Source: Actinomycetales bacterium (GTDB taxonomy: Bacteria; Actinomycetota; Actinomycetes; Actinomycetales; Microbacteriaceae). Taken from it: a DNA stretch of 10,471 bases. The position numbers and the translations under genes were made by a program. Positions 1 to 8,882 of the stretch are shown here, in pieces (within the stretch, counting starts at the first letter, position 1; each line of letters starts with the position of its first letter). The notes beneath the pieces were generated by a model. That model made no database searches. It saw nothing but the letters and a program-made list of their open reading frames with translations, and was not told where the DNA came from. The stretch covers positions 1-10,471 of the forward strand of contig JAATFJ010000029.1 in NCBI GenBank assembly GCA_015655255.1, given 5' to 3'.

Positions 1-7
1 CTGAGAC

Positions 8-265
8 ATGGCACATAAAAAGGGAGCGAGCTCGACCCGTAACGGTCGTGACTCCAACGCTCAGCGACTCGGCGTCAAGCGCTTCGGCGGCCAGCAGGTC
101 AACGCGGGCGAAATCATCGTTCGCCAGCGCGGCACCCACTTCCACCCCGGCGTGAACGTCGGCCGTGGCGGCGACGACACGCTCTTCGCCCTCGAGGCGG
201 GTGCGGTCGAGTTCGGCGCGAAGGGTGGCCGCAAGGTCGTCAACATCGTCGCTGCTGCCGAGTAA
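8..265 (+). CDS. rpmA: 50S ribosomal protein L27
   Basis: This is bacterial ribosomal protein L27 of the large subunit, whose basic N-terminal tail reaches towards the peptidyl-transferase centre. The 85-residue product has the family's usual length. It opens with [16 protein letters not shown] and continues with the conserved blocks [21 protein letters not shown] and [16 protein letters not shown], and ends in the typical GRKVVNIV strand. The ATG at base 8 gives the expected N-terminus. No N-terminal extension of the kind cleaved in Firmicutes is present. Only seven bases precede the start, so its ribosome binding site and the expected rplU neighbour lie outside the window. Obg follows 69 bases downstream, the common rplU-rpmA-obg order. 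Identification is secure. Confidence 0.98.
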   Translation: MAHKKGASSTRNGRDSNAQRLGVKRFGGQQVNAGEIIVRQRGTHFHPGVNVGRGGDDTLFALEAGAVEFGAKGGRKVVNIVAAAE

Positions 266-2631
<2,366 letters not shown>

Positions 2632-2639
2632 GCCCCGGA

Positions 2640-2645
2640 TACACT
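2640..2645 (+). promoter_or_regulatory. Candidate -10 element for a leaderless proA transcript
   Basis: TACACT matches the actinobacterial TAnnnT -10 pattern. It sits six bases upstream of the proA ATG, so transcription would begin at or next to the start codon. No Shine-Dalgarno sequence precedes proA, which fits leaderless translation. No recognisable -35 hexamer is seen, which is common in actinobacteria. The element lies in the 20-base gap after proB, so proA may be transcribed both from the upstream operon and by itself. Confidence 0.4.
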
Positions 2646-2651
2646 GGCCCG

Positions 2652-3923
2652 ATGAGCATCGACACACGCGCGATCACCGACACCGCCGAGGACCGGCTTC
2701 GTCTCGCGAAGGATGCGGCGCGCGAGACTGCGCGACTGACGAGCGACGATAAGGTGCGCGCCCTGCTCCGCATCGCGCGTTCGCTCGAAGAGCGCTCCGC
2801 GGAGATCATCGCCGCCAACGACCGGGACACCGCACGCGGCCGCGAGGACGGCATCGGCGACGCACTCATCGACCGCCTCCGCCTCGACGAGCAGCGCGTC
2901 GCGGCCCTCGCCTCCGCTGTGCGCGAGATCGCCGCGCTGCCGGATCCGGTCGGACAGGTCGTCGGCGGCCACCGCATGGCCAACGGCGTGAGCCTGGAGC
3001 AGATCCGCGTGCCGTTCGGGGTCGTGGGGGCCATCTATGAGGCCCGTCCCAATGTGACGGTCGACATCGCCTCCCTGGCTCTACGCTCCGGAAATGCCAT
3101 CGTCCTGCGCGGCGGCAGCGCCGCAAAGGAGTCCAACACGACTCTCGTCGCCATCATGCGGGAGGCGCTGGCCGCCGAGGGCGTGACGGCGGAGGCGATC
3201 CAATCGGTCGACGACTTCGGTCGGGACGGCGCCGCGGCCCTCATGCACGGACGCGGTTTCATCGATGTGCTCGTTCCGAGGGGGAGCGCGGCGCTCATCG
3301 ACACCGTTGTGACCGAGTCCACCGTGCCCGTCATCGAGACCGGCGCGGGCAACGTGCACATCGTGCTCGACGCGACCGCGCCGGAGGAATGGGCGAGGGA
3401 CATCATCGTCAACGCCAAGGTGCAGCGACCCAGCGTCTGCAACGCCGTGGAGACGGTTCTCGTGCTCCGACCCGCCGCGGAGCGCCTCGTGCCCTCGGTT
3501 ACGGCGGCGCTGCAGCACGAGGGCGTCACCGTGCACGGGGACAACACCGTTGCCTCCCTCGCCGACGACATCGTCCCCGCGACGGAGGCGGATTGGGCGA
3601 CGGAGTACCTCAGCCTCGACATCGCCATGCGCGTCGTCGACTCGCTCGATGAGGCGCTCGCCCACATCCGCACCTACAGCACGGGGCACACCGAATCGAT
3701 CATCACGACCGATACCCGCAACGCCGAGCGCTTCCTCGCCGAAGTGGACTCCGCCGTCGTCATGGCGAACGCCTCGACGCGGTTCACGGACGGCGGCGAG
3801 TTCGGCTTCGGCGCTGAGGTGGGGATCTCCACTCAAAAGCTGCACGCGCGCGGACCCATGGGACTTTCCGAGCTGACCAGCACGAAATGGCTGGCGCGTG
3901 GGGCCGGGCAGACGCGAGGCTGA
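2652..3923 (+). CDS. proA: Gamma-glutamyl phosphate reductase
   Basis: ProA reduces gamma-glutamyl phosphate to glutamate semialdehyde with NADPH, the second step of proline synthesis. The 423-residue length is normal. Family landmarks are PFGVVGAIYEARPNVTVD (121-138), GNAIVLRGGSAA (147-158), VIETGAGNVH (227-236), the catalytic Cys263 in NAKVQRPSVCNA (254-265), HTESI (346-350), and the C-terminal signature GAEVGISTQKLHARGPMGL (387-405). The ATG at 2652 is the sensible start because the protein then begins just before the first helix. The same frame stays open far upstream, but that part overlaps proB and looks nothing like a protein. It lies 20 bases downstream of proB. Unlike ProB, all key residues seen here are intact, so the pathway appears to be under selection. 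Confidence 0.98.
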   Translation: MSIDTRAITDTAEDRLRLAKDAARETARLTSDDKVRALLRIARSLEERSAEIIAANDRDTARGREDGIGDALIDRLRLDEQRVAALASAVREIAALPDPVGQVVGGHRMANGVSLEQIRVPFGVVGAIYEARPNVTVDIASLALRSGNAIVLRGGSAAKESNTTLVAIMREALAAEGVTAEAIQSVDDFGRDGAAALMHGRGFIDVLVPRGSAALIDTVVTESTVPVIETGAGNVHIVLDATAPEEWARDIIVNAKVQRPSVCNAVETVLVLRPAAERLVPSVTAALQHEGVTVHGDNTVASLADDIVPATEADWATEYLSLDIAMRVVDSLDEALAHIRTYSTGHTESIITTDTRNAERFLAEVDSAVVMANASTRFTDGGEFGFGAEVGISTQKLHARGPMGLSELTSTKWLARGAGQTRG

Positions 3924-3927
3924 GGTC

Positions 3928-3933
3928 TAGACT
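3928..3933 (+). promoter_or_regulatory. Candidate -10 element for the small-membrane-gene/nadD/rsfS operon
   Basis: TAGACT fits the actinobacterial -10 consensus (TAnnnT) and lies just after the proA stop codon. A start near base 3940 would give a leader of about 36 bases before the ATG at 3976, with AACGGAG (3964-3970) as ribosome binding site. No clear -35 box is visible. No terminator-like hairpin separates proA from this element, so read-through from upstream is also possible. Confidence 0.4.
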
Positions 3934-3975
3934 GGGAAAGGCGTATTTTCGCACCGGTCACGAAACGGAGTAAGG

Positions 3976-4200
3976 ATGAACCTCGTCGCACGGGTCGCTG
4001 CAGCGGCCGCCGAGACGGAGCACCACGGCAACGTTGCTCTGGAGACGCTTCCCTACGGCATCGTCGCCGCCGTGGCCTTCCTCGCTCTCGGCCTCGTCGT
4101 CTTCTCCTTCCGCAACGTCTCCAACCGTCACGCCGCGAAGGCAGAGGCCTGGGCCGCGCGTCACGGTAAAGACACACAGGGCGAAGGGCACGGACACTAG
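3976..4200 (+). CDS. Small single-span membrane protein of unknown function
   Basis: This 74-residue protein of unknown function starts at an ATG with AACGGAG five bases upstream. One hydrophobic segment is clear at about residues 26-46. The segment before it is alanine-rich and then acidic/histidine-containing (ETEHHG). The part after it is basic (RNVSNRHAAKAEAWAARHGK), so the positive-inside rule puts the N-terminus outside and the C-terminus in the cytoplasm. The tail ends GHGH. It lies between proA and nadD, six bases before the nadD start, and is the first gene after a candidate promoter. Small membrane proteins in this position occur in related actinobacteria (recollection, not checked). 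No catalytic motif is visible. Codon use matches the neighbours, so it is very likely a real gene. Confidence 0.8.
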   Translation: MNLVARVAAAAAETEHHGNVALETLPYGIVAAVAFLALGLVVFSFRNVSNRHAAKAEAWAARHGKDTQGEGHGH

Positions 4201-4206
4201 GCGCGC

Positions 4207-4809
4207 ATGGAGACAACGACCACGCGCCCCGCGCGCATCGGCGTGATGGGTGGAACGTTCGATCCGATCCACCACGGGCACCTGGTCGCGGCGAGCGAAG
4301 TCGCGCACTCCTTTGACCTCGATGAGGTGATCTTCGTCCCAACAGGGATGCCTTGGCAGAAGGACCGGGTGACTCCGAGCGAGCATCGTTATCTGATGAC
4401 GGTCATCGCGACGGCGGCCAATCCGCAGTTCACGGTGAGCAGGGTCGATATCGACCGCGAAGGGCCGACGTACACGATCGACACGCTCCGCGACCTCAAG
4501 GCGCAGCGTCCGGATGCCGAGCTCTTCTTCATCACGGGGGCGGACGCCGTGGCGCAGATCCTGGGCTGGAGGGACCACGACGAGCTGTGGGAGCTGGCCC
4601 ACTTCGTCGCCGTATCGCGTCCTGGACACATCCTCAGCACCGATGGCCTCCCTAGTGACGACGCCAGTCAACTGGAGGTACCTGCCTTGGCGATTTCCTC
4701 GACCGCGTGCCGCGCACGCGTTGCCGCGGGGGAACCGGTGTGGTACCTCGTTCCCGATGGTGTCGTCCAATACATTGCGAAGCACAATCTGTATCGGAGC
4801 AAGTCATGA
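4207..4809 (+). CDS. nadD: Nicotinate-nucleotide adenylyltransferase
   Basis: NadD joins nicotinate mononucleotide and ATP to form deamido-NAD, the penultimate step of NAD synthesis. The 200-residue protein is a typical nucleotidyltransferase Rossmann fold. The phosphate-binding motif [12 protein letters not shown] occupies residues 15-26, with the paired histidines of the HxGH signature. [11 protein letters not shown] follows at 43-53, FFITGADA at 107-114, and the C-terminal ISST motif at 163-166, followed by ACRAR. The ATG at 4207 is the only start that keeps the first beta strand (ARIGVMGG) whole. Its ribosome binding site is weak, so coupling to the membrane gene six bases upstream is plausible. 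Its stop codon overlaps the start of the next gene. Assignment is secure. Confidence 0.97.
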   Translation: METTTTRPARIGVMGGTFDPIHHGHLVAASEVAHSFDLDEVIFVPTGMPWQKDRVTPSEHRYLMTVIATAANPQFTVSRVDIDREGPTYTIDTLRDLKAQRPDAELFFITGADAVAQILGWRDHDELWELAHFVAVSRPGHILSTDGLPSDDASQLEVPALAISSTACRARVAAGEPVWYLVPDGVVQYIAKHNLYRSKS

Positions 4810-6047
4810 GCACATCGGACCAGAATGGCGAAGCGCCGCTCACGCGCCGCCGCCTGCGCGAGATCCGGTTGACCGGATCCACGCCCGTCATCACACCGGA
4901 GGTGGCGGCAGCTGCCGCTCCCGCGGAGGCGCCCGTCGCGGAGGAGAAGCCTGCATCGGTCGCGGTTCCGCTGCGGGCCTCCGTCGAGGAGAAGCCAGCG
5001 GAAGTCATGCCGCTTCCCCCTCTCGCTGTCGTCCACGAGCACCCGATCGACCTCAGCGCAACGCCGCTCACGCGCCGCCGAGCCCGCGAGCAGGAACGCA
5101 TCCGCACGGCGGCCGTTCCCATCATCACGCCCGTCGTGGAAGAGCCCGTCGTCACAGACGTCGTTGATTCGGTCGTCGACGAGGCCCCCGTCGCGGACGC
5201 CGCCGCCGACGAGAGCGCGCAGGACATCGCCGCGGAATCCTACGAGGTCGATGCCGCCGATGCCGAGATCGTCGAAGTCGTCGTCGCCGAGGAACCCGCA
5301 GACGAGGAACGCGCAAACGAAGAGCCCGCAGACGAGGCCGCGGATGTCGAGGTCGTTGCACTCGAAGATGTCGCGGCGGACGAGCCCGCCGAGGACGAGC
5401 CCGCCGAGGGCGCGTTCACTGAGGCTGCGTCCGCTGAGGCCGTGGCGACGACCGTGTCTGCCGAAGAATCCGATGCCGCAGAAGACTCCGAGACCACCCC
5501 CGCCGACGAGGCGGAGGCACCTCCGGCGGAGGAGCCTGCGCACGACGTCGTGAACCCGGGATTCGGCGCAAGCGTCTTGGGCACGGAAGAGGCCGAGGTC
5601 CCCAGCTTCACACCGTCCTTCGATGAGCTCGTGACGAGCGACACGACGGGGTCGACGAATATCGCGCCCAGCACTCTCATCTTCACACCGTCGCCGGGGG
5701 AAGGCTCCCTCGACGGTCCCGTGGCCGCCACAGGAGAGATTCTCGTCACGGGAAGCTACGAGCTGCCGAAGGGGATGGGTTCGCAGGGGCACGCCGAGGG
5801 CACGACGGACGGCAAGGACATCGATGCGGTCCTCATCGATGGCGAACTCGCTCCCGCATCCTCGCCCACGCCGATCGCCGCGAGCGCGGCCGTCAGCACT
5901 ATCAAGCCCGCCGGGGAGGTCATCCGTCCTCCCGCACCGGATAAGGGCAATAAGCTCATGATCACTCTGGCGATCGTCGCGGGCGCACTGGCCATCGTGG
6001 TCGGTGCCGCCCTCGTCGTCGCCTTCGCAACGAATGTGTTTGGATGA
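4806..6047 (+). CDS. Acidic, low-complexity, tail-anchored membrane protein of unknown function
   Basis: The start ATG overlaps the nadD stop (ATGA), and the end overlaps rsfS in the same way. The 413-residue product has four parts. A basic motif PLTRRRLRE (11-19) recurs as PLTRRRARE (87-95), each followed by an xPVIT/VPIIT stretch. Residues about 110-250 are an Ala/Glu/Asp/Pro/Val-rich, probably disordered region with DEPAE-type repeats. Residues about 250-375 are more ordered in character and contain [26 protein letters not shown] and [11 protein letters not shown]. One transmembrane segment lies at about 384-409, only four residues from the end. The lysines just before it (PDKGNK) suggest an N-in, tail-anchored topology, so the acidic part would be cytoplasmic. 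A role in tethering a cytoplasmic partner at the membrane is possible, but no function can be assigned. Its membership of the nadD-rsfS operon is firm. Confidence 0.85.
   Translation: MSTSDQNGEAPLTRRRLREIRLTGSTPVITPEVAAAAAPAEAPVAEEKPASVAVPLRASVEEKPAEVMPLPPLAVVHEHPIDLSATPLTRRRAREQERIRTAAVPIITPVVEEPVVTDVVDSVVDEAPVADAAADESAQDIAAESYEVDAADAEIVEVVVAEEPADEERANEEPADEAADVEVVALEDVAADEPAEDEPAEGAFTEAASAEAVATTVSAEESDAAEDSETTPADEAEAPPAEEPAHDVVNPGFGASVLGTEEAEVPSFTPSFDELVTSDTTGSTNIAPSTLIFTPSPGEGSLDGPVAATGEILVTGSYELPKGMGSQGHAEGTTDGKDIDAVLIDGELAPASSPTPIAASAAVSTIKPAGEVIRPPAPDKGNKLMITLAIVAGALAIVVGAALVVAFATNVFG
4834..5080 (+). repeat. Pair of exact 19-bp direct repeats encoding PLTRRR
   Basis: Bases 4834-4852 and 5062-5080 are identical over 19 bases, 228 bases (76 codons) apart and in the same frame. 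They encode the core of the two PLTRRR(L/A)RE motifs of the acidic membrane protein. Similarity at the protein level continues past the exact match, to the PVIT/PIIT stretch. This looks like an internal duplication or a repeated short binding motif, not a mobile element. Confidence 0.7.
5379..5408 (+). repeat. Exact 15-bp tandem duplication encoding [10 protein letters not shown]
   Basis: The unit at 5379-5393 is repeated exactly at 5394-5408, within the acidic region of the membrane protein. Each copy encodes DEPAE. Looser versions (EEPADEE, EEPADEA) lie just upstream at about 5290-5340. The reading frame is kept because the unit is a multiple of three, so the repeat can change length without breaking the gene. 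Confidence 0.75.
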
Positions 6048-6421
6048 CCATCAACGATTCCGCCGGAGAACTGCTCCGTATCGCCGCAGAGGCCGCCGTC
6101 GCCAAGGGTGGTGAAGATCTCGTCGCGCTCGACGTCTCCGGACCGCTCCCGCTCGTCGACATCTTCCTCATCGTCACGGGAAACAGCGAACGCAATGTCG
6201 CAGCCATCGCCGATGAGATCGAGGATCGTCTCGTGCTGGCCGGGCATAAGCGCCTTCGCCGGGAGGGGCGTGCGGAGGCGCGCTGGGTGCTCATCGATTT
6301 TGGCGACCTCGTCGTGCACGTTTTCCATTCCGAGGAGCGCGTCTTCTACGGCCTCGAGCGCCTCTGGAAGGACTGCCCCATCGTCCCTATCGAGGTCGCG
6401 GAGCCCGTCGCAGGGGAGTAG
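6044..6421 (+). CDS. rsfS: Ribosome silencing factor RsfS
   Basis: RsfS (Iojap/DUF143 family) binds ribosomal protein L14 and blocks subunit joining, reducing translation in starvation or stationary phase. The 125-residue length is typical. Conserved blocks are VDIFLIVTGNSERNV (38-52), the helix AAIADEIEDRL (53-63), WVLIDFGDLVVHVFH (81-95) and YGLERLWKDCP (102-112). The start ATG overlaps the preceding stop codon (ATGA), so translation is probably coupled. NadD and RsfS are often co-located in bacteria, and here they are separated only by the acidic membrane gene. A short hairpin follows the stop. Assignment is secure. Confidence 0.97.
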   Translation: MTINDSAGELLRIAAEAAVAKGGEDLVALDVSGPLPLVDIFLIVTGNSERNVAAIADEIEDRLVLAGHKRLRREGRAEARWVLIDFGDLVVHVFHSEERVFYGLERLWKDCPIVPIEVAEPVAGE

Positions 6422-6426
6422 CCTCT

Positions 6427-6444
6427 CGCATCCGTCGGGATGCG
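6427..6444 (+). terminator. Short hairpin after rsfS
   Basis: CGCATCC (6427-6433) pairs perfectly with GGATGCG (6438-6444) around the loop GTCG, five bases after the rsfS stop codon. No T-run follows. Position and structure suggest a weak intrinsic terminator or 3'-end stabiliser for the nadD-rsfS operon, ahead of the separately promoted metal-resistance genes. Confidence 0.4.
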
Positions 6445-6460
6445 GCAGCACATGCAGTCC

Positions 6461-6489
6461 TCGACGGCGGGGACTATGCATGCCATAAT
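6461..6489 (+). promoter_or_regulatory. Promoter of the arsR-ATPase operon (leaderless)
   Basis: TCGACG (6461-6466, 4 of 6 matches to TTGACA) and CATAAT (6484-6489, 5 of 6 matches to TATAAT) are separated by the ideal 17 bases. The predicted start of transcription falls at about 6496, the first base of the regulator's ATG. No Shine-Dalgarno sequence is present, which agrees with a leaderless mRNA. This is the best-matched promoter in the window. Confidence 0.6.
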
Positions 6490-6490
6490 C
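6472..6490. promoter_or_regulatory. Candidate ArsR-family operator overlapping the -10 box
   Basis: An imperfect 19-bp inverted repeat reads GA-n-TATG-n5-CATA-n-TC, with six of seven positions pairing in each arm and the middle nCATGCn-like core left unpaired. It covers the CATAAT -10 hexamer, where a bound repressor would exclude RNA polymerase. ArsR/SmtB repressors typically bind AT-rich inverted repeats of this size in their own promoters. A second, bulged inverted repeat (CATGCA-GTCC at 6451-6460 with GGAC-TATGCATG at 6471-6482) overlaps it. The symmetry is seen; binding is inference. Confidence 0.5.
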
Positions 6491-6495
6491 TAAGA

Positions 6496-6909
6496 ATGAG
6501 TGAAGATACGCAGGGATGCACATTCGGAGTCGAGAGTCAGTACGTCGACCTGGCCGCCGAGGTATTCCGATTGCTTTCCGATCCCACGCGCATCCGCATT
6601 ATCCTCGCGCTGCGCGACGGGGAGCTTTCTGTTAATCACCTCGCCGACATCGTGGAGAAGTCGCCGACCGTCGTCTCCCAGCACCTCGCGAAACTCCGCT
6701 GGGGGCGCATCGTCGCAGTGCGGCAGGACGGCACGAGGATGTTCTATTCCCTCGTCGACGAGCATGCGCGTCGGCTCGTGGGCGATGCGGTTTTCCAGGC
6801 GGAGCACGCGCTCGATGAAGTCCCCGCGCATCACCGGGCGGGGATCGATGAGACCGCCGCCGCGGTGAAGGCCGCGGGCGGCTCCTGCCCCGTCGGCGGC
6901 ACGAAGTGA
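6496..6909 (+). CDS. ArsR/SmtB-family metal-sensing repressor
   Basis: This 137-residue winged-helix protein should repress its own operon and release DNA when metal binds. LSDPTRIRIILALRDGELSV (27-46) is the typical ArsR core, and SPTVVSQHLAKLR (56-68) is the recognition region, followed by the wing QDGTRMFYSL (77-86). The C-terminal helix carries D88-x-H90 and, at the positions of the CzrA/NmtR alpha-5 site, Q101 and H104. This gives a D/H/Q/H set in place of D/H/H/H. Further possible ligands are C8, H112-H113 and C131. Adjacency to a P1B-4 ATPase suggests sensing of Co, Ni, Fe or a similar divalent ion; Zn or Cd cannot be excluded. The ATG lacks a ribosome binding site and seems leaderless. 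The stop overlaps the ATPase start. Confidence 0.93.
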   Translation: MSEDTQGCTFGVESQYVDLAAEVFRLLSDPTRIRIILALRDGELSVNHLADIVEKSPTVVSQHLAKLRWGRIVAVRQDGTRMFYSLVDEHARRLVGDAVFQAEHALDEVPAHHRAGIDETAAAVKAAGGSCPVGGTK

Positions 6910-8792
6910 CCGCCCCCGCTCTCGTCCGCGAGGCGGTGAGGACGCTCGCACGTCCGCCGTCGCTCGTCGCTACGGGAGCGCGGCTCCCGGAGGTGCGCTG
7001 GGCCGCGCTCGCAGTCCTACTCTTCCTCGGCGGGTTGGCGTGTCAACTCGTCGGGGCGCCCGTCGGTCTGTGGTGGACCCTCTATCTCGTCTGCTACATC
7101 TCCGGCGGATGGGAACCCGCGCTCGCCGGGATTCGCGCGTTGCGAGAGAAAGTTCTCGATGTCGATCTCCTCATGATCGTCGCGGCCATCGCGGCGGCCG
7201 CCATCGGGCAGGTGTTCGACGGTGCGCTCCTCATCGTCATCTTCGCGACCTCCGGTGCGCTCGAGGCGATCGTGACGCAGCGGACGGCCGATTCCGTGTC
7301 CTCGCTGCTGCGCCTCGCGCCCGAGCAGGCGACCCTTGTACGCGGAGGCGAGACCCGTCTCATCGACACGGCGGCGCTGCGGGTGGGCGATGTCATCCTC
7401 GTTCGTCCCGGAGAGCGTATCGGTGCCGACGGGGTGGTGAAGGTCGGGATGAGCGAGGTGGATCAGCAGGCCATCACGGGGGAGTCCGTGCCGGTGTTCC
7501 GCGAGGTCGGCGATGACGTGCTTTCCGGAACGGTCAACGGCACGGGCACGATCACCGTCGAGGTCTCCCGTCCGGCTTCAGAATCCGTTGTCGCTCGCAT
7601 CGTCACGCTCGTCGAGGAAGCCTCGGCGACGAAGGCGAAGACGCAGCTGTTTATTGAGAAAGTGGAGCAGCGCTATTCGCTGGGCGTGGTCGTCGCGACC
7701 CTGCTCGTCTTCGCTGTTCCGCTTCTGTTCGGAGAGCAGTTCCAGCCCGCGCTGCTGCGCGCGATCACCTTCATGATCGTCGCATCGCCGTGCGCCGTCG
7801 TGCTCTCGACGATGCCGCCGCTGCTGGGCTCGATTGCGAATGCGGGTCGGCACGGTGTCCTCGTGAAGTCGGCGACCGCGATGGAGGCACTGGGGAGGAC
7901 GAGCGTCGTGGCCTTCGACAAGACGGGCACCCTCACCGAGGGCGCGCCCGAGGTTGTGGCCGTCGGGGCGTGCATCGGCACCGAGGAGGAGCTCCTCGCT
8001 CTCGCCGCGAGCGTCGAGCAGTACAGCGAGCACCCGCTGGGCCGGGCGATCGTCCGCGCGGCGGAGGCGCGCGGCCTCGTCCTCGACGCGGTCCGGGATT
8101 TCCGAGCGCTTCCGGGGCGCGGGGTGACGGGGCTGCGCGGCGCGGAACGCGTGACGGTGCGGCGCACGGACGGAGTCACCGATATCGGCACCGTCGTCTC
8201 TGTGCTCGTCGACGAGGAACTCCGGGGGACCGTCACCCTCGTCGACCGCATCAGGGAGGACGCCGCATCGGCGGTGGCCGCGGTCGCGGCGCTGTCCGGG
8301 CGACCGCCCCTGCTGCTCACCGGCGACCACACAGCGGCGGCTCAGCACGTCGCGACGGCAACGGGCGTCACCGATGTCCGCGCGGGCTTGTACCCCGAGG
8401 ACAAGGCGACGATCGTTGCAGGGCTCGAATTGTCTGGAGAGCGCGTCATGGTCATCGGCGACGGCGTCAACGATGCGCCCGCGCTCACCGCAGCGAGCAC
8501 GGGCGTCGCGATGGGTCGCCGCGGTTCCGATCTCGCGCTGGAGAGCGCCGACGTCGTCATCGTGCGCGACGAACTCGGCGTGGTCGCTCCGCTCATCCGG
8601 ATCTCTCGCCGAGCGCACCGATTCGTTGTCGCGAATCTCCTCATCGCTGCGACGTTCATCACCGTGCTTGTGACGTGGGATCTCATCGCCACCCTGCCCC
8701 TGCCGCTCGCGGTCGCCGGGCATGAGGGATCAACCGTCATCGTCGCGCTCAACGGTCTGCGGTTGCTGTCGGCGCGCAACTGGGAGCGCTGA
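6906..8792 (+). CDS. P1B-4-type heavy-metal exporting ATPase (CtpD/CoaT-like)
   Basis: A 628-residue P-type ATPase that should pump transition metal out across the cytoplasmic membrane. It starts with GTG at 6906, overlapping the repressor stop (GTGA), so the two are coupled. Motifs in order are TGES (191-194, actuator), SPC in the membrane (294-296), DKTGT (phosphorylated D338), the HP pair in SEHPLG (376-377), TGDH (472-475) and GDGVND (518-523). Near the C-terminus is HEGST (606-610). SPC in place of CPC, plus HEG[G/S]T in the last membrane helix, is the recognised signature of subgroup P1B-4, which exports Co, Ni or Fe. Hydrophobic segments lie at about 33-50, 54-72, 86-102, 105-118, 258-275, 283-303, 572-592 and 596-618. 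No N-terminal HMA or Cys-rich metal domain is present, as is usual for P1B-4. The exact metal is unresolved. Confidence 0.95.
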   Translation: MTAPALVREAVRTLARPPSLVATGARLPEVRWAALAVLLFLGGLACQLVGAPVGLWWTLYLVCYISGGWEPALAGIRALREKVLDVDLLMIVAAIAAAAIGQVFDGALLIVIFATSGALEAIVTQRTADSVSSLLRLAPEQATLVRGGETRLIDTAALRVGDVILVRPGERIGADGVVKVGMSEVDQQAITGESVPVFREVGDDVLSGTVNGTGTITVEVSRPASESVVARIVTLVEEASATKAKTQLFIEKVEQRYSLGVVVATLLVFAVPLLFGEQFQPALLRAITFMIVASPCAVVLSTMPPLLGSIANAGRHGVLVKSATAMEALGRTSVVAFDKTGTLTEGAPEVVAVGACIGTEEELLALAASVEQYSEHPLGRAIVRAAEARGLVLDAVRDFRALPGRGVTGLRGAERVTVRRTDGVTDIGTVVSVLVDEELRGTVTLVDRIREDAASAVAAVAALSGRPPLLLTGDHTAAAQHVATATGVTDVRAGLYPEDKATIVAGLELSGERVMVIGDGVNDAPALTAASTGVAMGRRGSDLALESADVVIVRDELGVVAPLIRISRRAHRFVVANLLIAATFITVLVTWDLIATLPLPLAVAGHEGSTVIVALNGLRLLSARNWER

Positions 8793-8870
8793 CGGGAGAA
8801 GGAAGCGCCCCAACGCGCGCGTGATTTGGTCGACCCTATCCGCATTAGTGTGCCAGGTGGTATCCTTTTA

Positions 8871-8878
8871 GGGGAGGT
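8871..8878 (+). promoter_or_regulatory. Strong ribosome binding site that sets the TetR start
   Basis: GGGGAGGT lies five bases before GTG 8883, counting from the GGAGG core. It marks that GTG as the real start, in place of the upstream in-frame candidate at 8826, whose added residues (VDPIRISVPGGILLGE) are not TetR-like. Possible -10 hexamers upstream are TAGTGT (8846-8851) and TATCCT (8861-8866); neither has a convincing -35. Confidence 0.7.
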
Positions 8879-8882
8879 AATC

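Noticed and set aside
4668..5792. Minus-strand open frame (374 codons) opposite nadD and the acidic membrane gene
   Set aside because: Its glycine/arginine-rich content mirrors the repetitive Glu/Asp/Ala codons on the other strand. No start context or domain supports it.
7578..8723. Long minus-strand open frame (381 codons) opposite the ATPase gene
   Set aside because: It is Arg/Asp/His-rich with no recognisable domain, and the plus strand carries all P-type ATPase motifs. Long antisense frames are expected at high GC.
8782..8811. Hairpin GGG-a-GCGCT with AGCGCCCC overlapping the ATPase stop codon
   Set aside because: The 8-bp stem is bulged, the loop is 13 bases, and no T-run follows. In GC-rich DNA this is close to background, so it was not listed as a terminator.
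8828..8835. GGTCGACC palindrome and near-palindrome TGCCA-GG-TGGTA (8851-8862) upstream of tetR as possible operators
   Set aside because: The first is only 8 bp and the second imperfect with a two-base spacer. Neither is long enough to claim a TetR operator.
8826..8882. Earlier start for the TetR regulator
   Set aside because: The strong GGGGAGGT at 8871-8878 points to GTG 8883, and the extra residues are not conserved-looking.
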